The notes beneath the pieces are model-generated. The model was given only the letters and a program-made list of their open reading frames with translations. It made no database searches and had not been told where the DNA came from. A program made the position numbers and the translations under genes. 19,158 nucleotides of DNA from an uncultured Dorea sp. (GTDB lineage Bacteria; Bacillota; Clostridia; Lachnospirales; Lachnospiraceae): positions 1 through 19,158 of the forward strand of contig CAJUTH010000050.1 of NCBI GenBank assembly GCA_910589275.1, given 5' to 3'. Shown here piece by piece: positions 15,407-19,158 of the stretch; positions within the stretch are counted from its first letter, which is position 1; each line of letters begins with the position of its first letter.

Positions 15407-16642
15407 ATGGATAAACCGAGGATTAGGTTCAAAGGGTACACAGATGCTTGGGAACAGCGTAAGCTGGGAGACTTATATGCTGCTATAGGTAATGCTTTTG
15501 TGGGAACAGCAACCCCATACTATGTGGATCATGGACATTTTTATCTTGAATCCAACAACGTAAAGGATGGTCAGATAAATCATAATTCAGAGATTTTTAT
15601 TAATGATGAATTTTATGAGAAGCAAAAAGACAAATGGGTACATACTGGTGATGTGGTTATGGTACAGTCTGGACATGTAGGACATGCGGCTGTAATTCCT
15701 GAAGAATTGGACAATACAGCAGCTCATGCATTAATAATGTTTAGAGATCCGAAGACAAATATTGAACCATATTTTATGAACTATCAATATCAAACAGATA
15801 AGTCGAAAAAGAAGATTGTGAATATAACGACTGGTAATACTATAAAGCATATTCTGGCATCAGATATGCAGAATTTTGTTGTCGATGTTCCAAAATATGA
15901 AGAACAGAAAGCTATTGGCGACTATTTCTTCACCCTTGACCACCTCATCACCCTTCACCAGCGTAAGTGTGAAGAAGTAAAAAAATTAAAAAAATATATG
16001 TTGCAAACTATATTTCCTCGAAATGGCAGCAATGTTCCAAAGATTAGATTTGATGGATTTACTGATGATTGGGAACAGCGTAAGCTGGGTGACATCTGTG
16101 AGTCTTTCGAATATGGACTCAACGCAGCATCTAAAGAATATGATGGTGAGAACAAGTACATTCGTATAACTGACATAGAAGACAGTTCCCATGAATTTCT
16201 GCAAGAGGATGTTACTTCGCCCGATATGGATTTGGCTGGTGCTGAAAATTACCGCTTGAAATATGGGGATATTTTGTTTGCTAGAACTGGGGCGAGTGTT
16301 GGAAAAACCTATATTTATAAGGATTCCGACGGCTTGGTTTACTATGCAGGTTTTTTAATTCGAGGGCATGTGAAGAACGATTTTTCTCCTGAATTTGTTT
16401 TTCAGAATACATTGACCGATGATTACAATAGGTTCATTCGGATTACTTCGCAGCGTTCGGGACAGCCGGGAGTTAATGCACAGGAGTATGCAAGCTATGA
16501 AATTTCTGCACCATCATTCGCTGAACAACAGAAAATAGGCTTATACTTTTCCTATATTGACCACCTCATCACCCTTCACCAGCATAAGTGTGAAGAATTG
16601 CAGAGTATAAAGAAATTTATGTTGCAAAATATGTTTGTGTAG
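15407..16642 (+). CDS. hsdS: Type I restriction-modification specificity subunit
   Basis: 411 residues from ATG 15407, with GAGGGG 8 nt upstream; in-frame ATG 15401 is a less well spaced alternative. The layout is the usual two half-subunits: a short conserved entry (TDAWEQRKLGD), target-recognition domain 1 (about 20-160), a conserved helix (LDHLITLHQRKCEEVKKLKKYMLQ), entry 2 (TDDWEQRKLGD), recognition domain 2 (about 230-370) and a final helix (IDHLITLHQHKCEELQSIKKFMLQ). Each recognition domain reads one half of a bipartite DNA site. The two halves share long near-identical DNA repeats (annotated separately), while the recognition domains differ and are AT-rich. The frame is intact. The TAG stop overlaps the ribosome binding site of the next gene, coupling it to the DUF3990 gene. 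Confidence 0.95.
   Translation: MDKPRIRFKGYTDAWEQRKLGDLYAAIGNAFVGTATPYYVDHGHFYLESNNVKDGQINHNSEIFINDEFYEKQKDKWVHTGDVVMVQSGHVGHAAVIPEELDNTAAHALIMFRDPKTNIEPYFMNYQYQTDKSKKKIVNITTGNTIKHILASDMQNFVVDVPKYEEQKAIGDYFFTLDHLITLHQRKCEEVKKLKKYMLQTIFPRNGSNVPKIRFDGFTDDWEQRKLGDICESFEYGLNAASKEYDGENKYIRITDIEDSSHEFLQEDVTSPDMDLAGAENYRLKYGDILFARTGASVGKTYIYKDSDGLVYYAGFLIRGHVKNDFSPEFVFQNTLTDDYNRFIRITSQRSGQPGVNAQEYASYEISAPSFAEQQKIGLYFSYIDHLITLHQHKCEELQSIKKFMLQNMFV
15448..15468 (+). repeat. hsdS entry repeat, copy 1
   Basis: A 21-nt identical direct repeat with 16069-16089, encoding WEQRKLG at the entry of recognition domain 1. Such repeats allow exchange of recognition domains between hsdS copies. Confidence 0.9.
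15936..15976 (+). repeat. hsdS helix repeat, copy 1
   Basis: A 41-nt direct repeat with 16557-16597, one mismatch, encoding DHLITLHQxKCEE in the conserved helix after recognition domain 1. Confidence 0.9.
16069..16089 (+). repeat. hsdS entry repeat, copy 2
   Basis: Identical to 15448-15468, at the entry of recognition domain 2. Confidence 0.9.
16557..16597 (+). repeat. hsdS helix repeat, copy 2
   Basis: Matches 15936-15976 except for one base (G to A, Arg to His), in the C-terminal helix. Confidence 0.9.
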
Positions 16643-16654
16643 GGGGGAATGTAA

Positions 16655-17301
16655 ATGAAAAAATTAACTTTATATCATGGCTCTCCTGACGAAATTATAG
16701 TACCGACATATGGGCTTGGTAATGAGAAACATGATTATGGAAAGGGCTTTTATCTGACGGAAAGCGTTGAGCTTGCCAAAGAATGGGCGGTTTGCAGGCC
16801 GAATGAAGAGAATGGCTGGATGCATAAGTACGAACTTAATACCGAAGGATTGGAAATTCTGGATTTTCAGCGATTGAACGTGCTTGTGTGGCTGGCGGAA
16901 TTGATGAAACACAGAGATGCCGCCGATACTAGGCGATACCGTATGCTTGCCGGAAAGTTTATCGAGAAATATGGTGTGGATATGATATTATCCGGGGTTG
17001 GAGAGCTGATGTTTCTTACTTTTACATCGCAAAGGAATTTGTGAGGGACAATATTGATATGGATATATTGGAGGAACTGCTGTCTTTGGGCGGTTTGGGC
17101 ATTCAATATTGTATCGTGTCGGAATTGGCATATTCTAGACTGCACGAAGTCAAAGGAAGTCCGCTTTCCGTAAATTATGCTGAATTTAACGAGAAATATA
17201 ATCAGCGTGATATTACAGCGAGAAGGAATATGCGTGAGATGATTAATTCCGATGTTAACAAGGTAACTAGGGTATTCAGTACATTGTTTGAGGAGCGATG
17301 A
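16655..17301 (+). pseudogene. DUF3990-type ADP-ribosyltransferase-like protein, frameshifted
   Basis: The start at 16655 has AGGGGGG 7 nt upstream, overlapping the hsdS stop. Residues 4-45 read LTLYHGSPDE then DYGKGFYLTESVELAKEWA. LYHGS and GKGFYLT match the His and Tyr signatures of PARP/DarT-type ADP-ribosyltransferases (HGS and GKGIYFA), here His8 and Tyr33. The frame runs to TGA at 17042-17044 with a nonsense end (GVGELMFLTFTSQRNL). The conserved continuation (IIRGWRADVSYFYIAKEFVRDN, then to TGA 17299-17301) is in another frame from about 16987, consistent with an extra AT (or one lost base) in the run near 16984-16989. Joined, it would be about 215 aa. The break falls just before the conserved WRAD motif, so the toxin-like activity is probably lost unless the shift is an error or is bypassed. 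The ART assignment is inferred from motifs. Confidence 0.75.
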
Positions 17302-17303
17302 TT

Positions 17304-17719
17304 ATGAGAGCTTATTCAGAGGTTTATTTAAATGATACGGTTGAGAATCAGGGAAAGCTCTTTGACTTTGTGGCGCAGTCATATCCTGATATGGATACGG
17401 AGGATTTTATTCATACCTATATGACTGGCAGGACAAGGAAGTGTATTGATGAGGCGAAAGCCTATGTCAATACGATGGATGCGAAAACGCTTTGGGCGTA
17501 TTTTCCGAGACGGAACATTATACGCTGAAGCCCGGCAAGGCTCTTGACGGTTTTATGCCGGATTGGATCGGAGAGTTTTATGCTTATTATCAATGGTATT
17601 ACAATATTCCGAGTGCGGAGATTATCGAAAAATTGCCGTTGAGTTTCCTGAAAAAAGCCTATTATGGGCTTCATGATCTGGAACTTGATCTGGCAGTTCA
17701 GAAAGTGGGTGAGGTGTAA
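17304..17719 (+). pseudogene. Unknown DUF3990-associated protein, frameshifted
   Basis: ATG 17304 (AGGAG 8 nt upstream) is preferred over ATG 17298, which overlaps the previous stop. The first frame gives MRAYSEVYLNDTVENQGKLF and on to MDAKTLWAYF, then runs into a stop at 17526-17528. The natural continuation SETEHYTLKPGKALDGFMPDWIGEFYAYYQWYYNIPSAEII to VQKVGEV is in another frame and ends at TAA 17717-17719. One T missing from the T-run at 17501-17504 explains the break. Joined, about 138 aa, soluble, rich in aromatic residues. I know this as a recurring small partner of DUF3990 genes but know no function. Its stop overlaps the NADAR start (TAATG). It may be part of an immunity or toxin complex; that is a guess from position. 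Confidence 0.7.
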
Positions 17720-18192
17720 TGAGGATTGTTTGTTTTCACAATCCAGACGAAGAAAACGGATATCTGAGCAATTGGTATCCTGCCCGGTTCACGGTGGATG
17801 GCGTGGCCTTTTCCTCAATGGAGCAGTTTATGATGTACCGCAAAGCAATCTGTTTTCAGGATGATCATATAGCGGTTCAGATTCTCGATACGGAGGATGT
17901 TTCTCAAATTAAGGCGTTAGGGCGGATGGTATCGGGGTACGAGGATAATTATTGGAACGGAGTACGGCAGATTATCGTTTATGAGGGACTTCTGGCGAAG
18001 TTTTCTCAAAATGAGGAATTGAAAAGATTGCTTAAAGAAACGAGGAATGCCCTGTTGGCGGAATGTGCCGTAAAGGATCAAATTTGGGGGATTGGTTTGT
18101 CCATGAAAGATCCTGACAGGCTTGACAGAATCAGGTGGAAGGGACAAAATCTGCTTGGTTATGCGTTGATGATGGTGCGGGATAGGTTGTAA
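17719..18192 (+). CDS. NADAR-domain protein (YbiA/RibX-like N-glycosidase family)
   Basis: 157 residues, essentially one NADAR domain and intact. Family signatures run in order: NGYLSNWYPARFTVDGVAFSSMEQFMMYRKA, IKALGRMVSGY, YWNGVRQIIVYEGLLAKFSQN, LLAECAVKDQIWGIGLS and WKGQNLLGYALMMVRDRL. NADAR proteins cleave N-glycosidic bonds to ribose-phosphate-type substrates. Some reverse guanine ADP-ribosylation made by DarT-family toxins and serve as their antitoxins; YbiA/RibX acts on riboflavin-pathway intermediates. Here the start overlaps the preceding stop in an operon that begins with an ADP-ribosyltransferase-like gene, which favours an antitoxin or reversal role over riboflavin metabolism. That the toxin-like gene is broken while this one is intact is typical of a defused toxin/antitoxin pair. 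Confidence 0.9.
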   Translation: MRIVCFHNPDEENGYLSNWYPARFTVDGVAFSSMEQFMMYRKAICFQDDHIAVQILDTEDVSQIKALGRMVSGYEDNYWNGVRQIIVYEGLLAKFSQNEELKRLLKETRNALLAECAVKDQIWGIGLSMKDPDRLDRIRWKGQNLLGYALMMVRDRL

Positions 18193-18472
18193 GAAGTGTG
18201 ATATTGCGGTGATGATAAGCTAGGTGGTTTATCGAATTAATAGGCAATGAAAAGAACAAAAAATTTGTTGGTAGAAGAATAACGCCGTAACATGGGGCAG
18301 AAAAACATTGAAAATTAAACACAAAAATGCAGTAAAGTGATATAAAAATCCTGATCAGTTTACGTATAGATGATGGAAGCGATGTGAGGAAAGGACGCTG
18401 GATCAAGATGTGTTTCAGTGTACTTTGAATGGATGCGAATAGTAAAAAGAATAGAAATGTGGGAGGTTTTGA
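18193..18472 (+). other. 280-nt gap between the NADAR gene and the second module
   Basis: AT-rich and without a credible gene. I see no convincing promoter pair, hairpin terminator or repeat. Only GGGAGG at 18461-18466 is functional-looking, as the ribosome binding site of the next gene. It may contain eroded coding sequence. Confidence 0.5.
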
Positions 18473-18690
18473 ATGAGTGAACAGAAAAAAAGATTGGTTT
18501 TACCGTTGCGTGTGTAAATGAATTTGCTCAACAGAATAATCTTAGTATACAAGAATCATTCCGTTATCTTTTTCAATTTAAAGGCATTGCTTTTATAAAA
18601 GAAAATTATGAAGTGGAACATACATTAGACTTTGGAACAATAGTGGAAGATTTAGAAATGCTATGCCGTAAAAACGGAGGTGTGCTATGA
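18473..18690 (+). pseudogene. DUF3791-like small protein, frameshifted in an A7 run
   Basis: ATG 18473 with GGGAGG 6 nt upstream opens MSEQKK, then reads out of frame and stops 14 codons in. From 18493 another frame continues IGFTVACVNEFAQQNNLSIQESFRYLFQFKGIAFIKENYEVEHTLDFGTIVEDLEMLCRKNGGVL to TGA 18688-18690. This is the DUF3791 pattern (small proteins next to DUF3990 genes). The break lies in the run of seven A at 18485-18491; one more A would restore a product of about 72 residues. Its stop overlaps the ATG of the following DUF3990 gene (ATGA). It may be a real inactivation, phase variation or a base-calling error. Confidence 0.7.
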
Positions 18691-19003
18691 GATTATACCA
18701 TGGAAGTAATGTTGTGATAGAAAGTATCAACTTAGCAATGTGTAGACCTTATAAAGATTTTGGAAAGGGCTTCTATTTAACAGATATAGAAGAACAAGCA
18801 AAACAGATGGCGAATAGAGTGTCTAGGATTTATGGAGGTTCTCCAGTCGTAAATACTTTATGGCATTACTATTTCGTCAGTATGAAAATGAAATTATTGA
18901 TTTTGAAACATTACTGAAAGGAATGATATATAAGAAAACATCTTCACAATATTCTTTTCATACGGAAAAGGGTATTAGGCTTTTGCGAAAGGTGGATAAT
19001 TAG
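18687..19003 (+). pseudogene. Second DUF3990-type gene, internally deleted
   Basis: The N-terminal part from ATG 18687 is well preserved: RLYHGSNVVIESINLAMCRPYKDFGKGFYLTDIEEQAKQMANRV, with the same LYHGS and GKGFYLT signatures as the first copy. After GGSPVVN the frame is lost and stops at 18917. The expected C-terminal end of the family (MALLFRQYENEIIDFETLLKGMIYKKTSSQYSFHTEKGIRLLRKVDN) is present in another frame from 18860 to TAG 19001-19003. The middle part, which in relatives is several tens of residues long, is missing. It is therefore an out-of-frame internal deletion, not a single-base slip, and a functional enzyme is not expected. Confidence 0.75.
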
Positions 19004-19004
19004 T

Positions 19005-19158
19005 ATGAGTAAACAAGACCAATTAATAGAATATATAGTTCAGGATATTGTTGATATGCTTGCTACAGATCAGAATATTGAATACGATGAGGCAATGAAT
19101 AAATTTTATAATTCGGAAGTATTTGAAAAGTTGCAAGATAAGGAAACAGGTTTGTATT
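19005..19158 (+). CDS. Small DUF3990-partner protein, cut by the window end
   Basis: ATG 19005, one base after the preceding stop, with AAAGGTGG about 10 nt upstream. The 51 visible codons read MSKQDQLIEYIVQDIVDMLATDQNIEYDEAMNKFYNSEVFEKLQDKETGLY and remain open to the edge. The pattern is that of the short acidic helical protein that commonly follows DUF3990 genes in Clostridia; I know of no function. It is 3'-incomplete here. Confidence 0.65.
   Translation, partial: MSKQDQLIEYIVQDIVDMLATDQNIEYDEAMNKFYNSEVFEKLQDKETGLY

Noticed and set aside
15448..16597. Repeats as a CRISPR array or mobile element ends
   Set aside because: They are two pairs of coding repeats inside hsdS, matching its known two-fold protein layout. 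There is no regular spacer pattern.
18193..18472. Promoter for the second DUF3990 module (TTGAAA at 18308-18313, TATAAA at 18341-18346)
   Set aside because: The spacing of 27 bp is too long and no better pair is present.
18485..18495. Programmed -1 ribosomal frameshift at the A-run
   Set aside because: The zero frame does not place the A-run as X-XXY-YYZ, and no downstream stem-loop is evident. An indel or slippage is simpler.

Overview
The window looks like a chromosomal segment of a gut-type Clostridia, most likely Lachnospiraceae. The grounds are strong AGGAGG-type ribosome binding sites, sigma-A promoters, a mid-GC left two thirds, a dockerin/cohesin pair, a LytTR two-component system, and DUF3990/DUF3791-type accessory genes. 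This placement is inferred from gene content only.

Layout. 1-3739: housekeeping-type genes on the plus strand: an unknown 145-aa protein, an L-cysteine desulfidase/UPF0597 protein, an HD-domain phosphohydrolase and a lipoate-protein ligase. 3784-4809: an AraC-family regulator gene broken by an out-of-frame internal deletion and a 1-nt C-terminal frameshift, closed by a strong terminator. 4985-11457: a glycan-degradation locus. It holds a secreted GH30 glycosidase with an inserted carbohydrate-binding module, FIVAR repeats and a C-terminal dockerin, then a membrane-anchored protein with a cohesin-like domain. A LytTR response regulator and a GHKL sensor kinase follow, preceded by a 21-bp-phased direct repeat that looks like a LytTR operator. 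11580-12599: an unknown coiled-coil protein, a 49-codon gene behind a near-consensus promoter, and a 31-bp RNA hairpin. 12600-13562: a SorC-family regulator on the minus strand.

13706-19158 is an AT-richer accessory/defence island. It starts with the orphan C-terminal tail of an XRE regulator and continues with hsdM and hsdS of a type I restriction-modification system (no hsdR in the window). Overlapping hsdS and one another are a DUF3990-type gene with PARP/DarT-like ADP-ribosyltransferase signatures (frameshifted), an unknown gene (frameshifted) and an intact NADAR-domain gene. A second, degraded module (DUF3791-like, DUF3990, partner gene cut by the window edge) ends the window.

Two candidate systems stand out. 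One is a minimal two-gene cohesin/dockerin apparatus that would hold one glycosidase on the cell surface under a two-component system. The other is an ADP-ribosyltransferase-like plus NADAR toxin/antitoxin-style cassette translationally coupled to a type I modification operon, in which the toxin-like gene is broken and the NADAR gene is intact.
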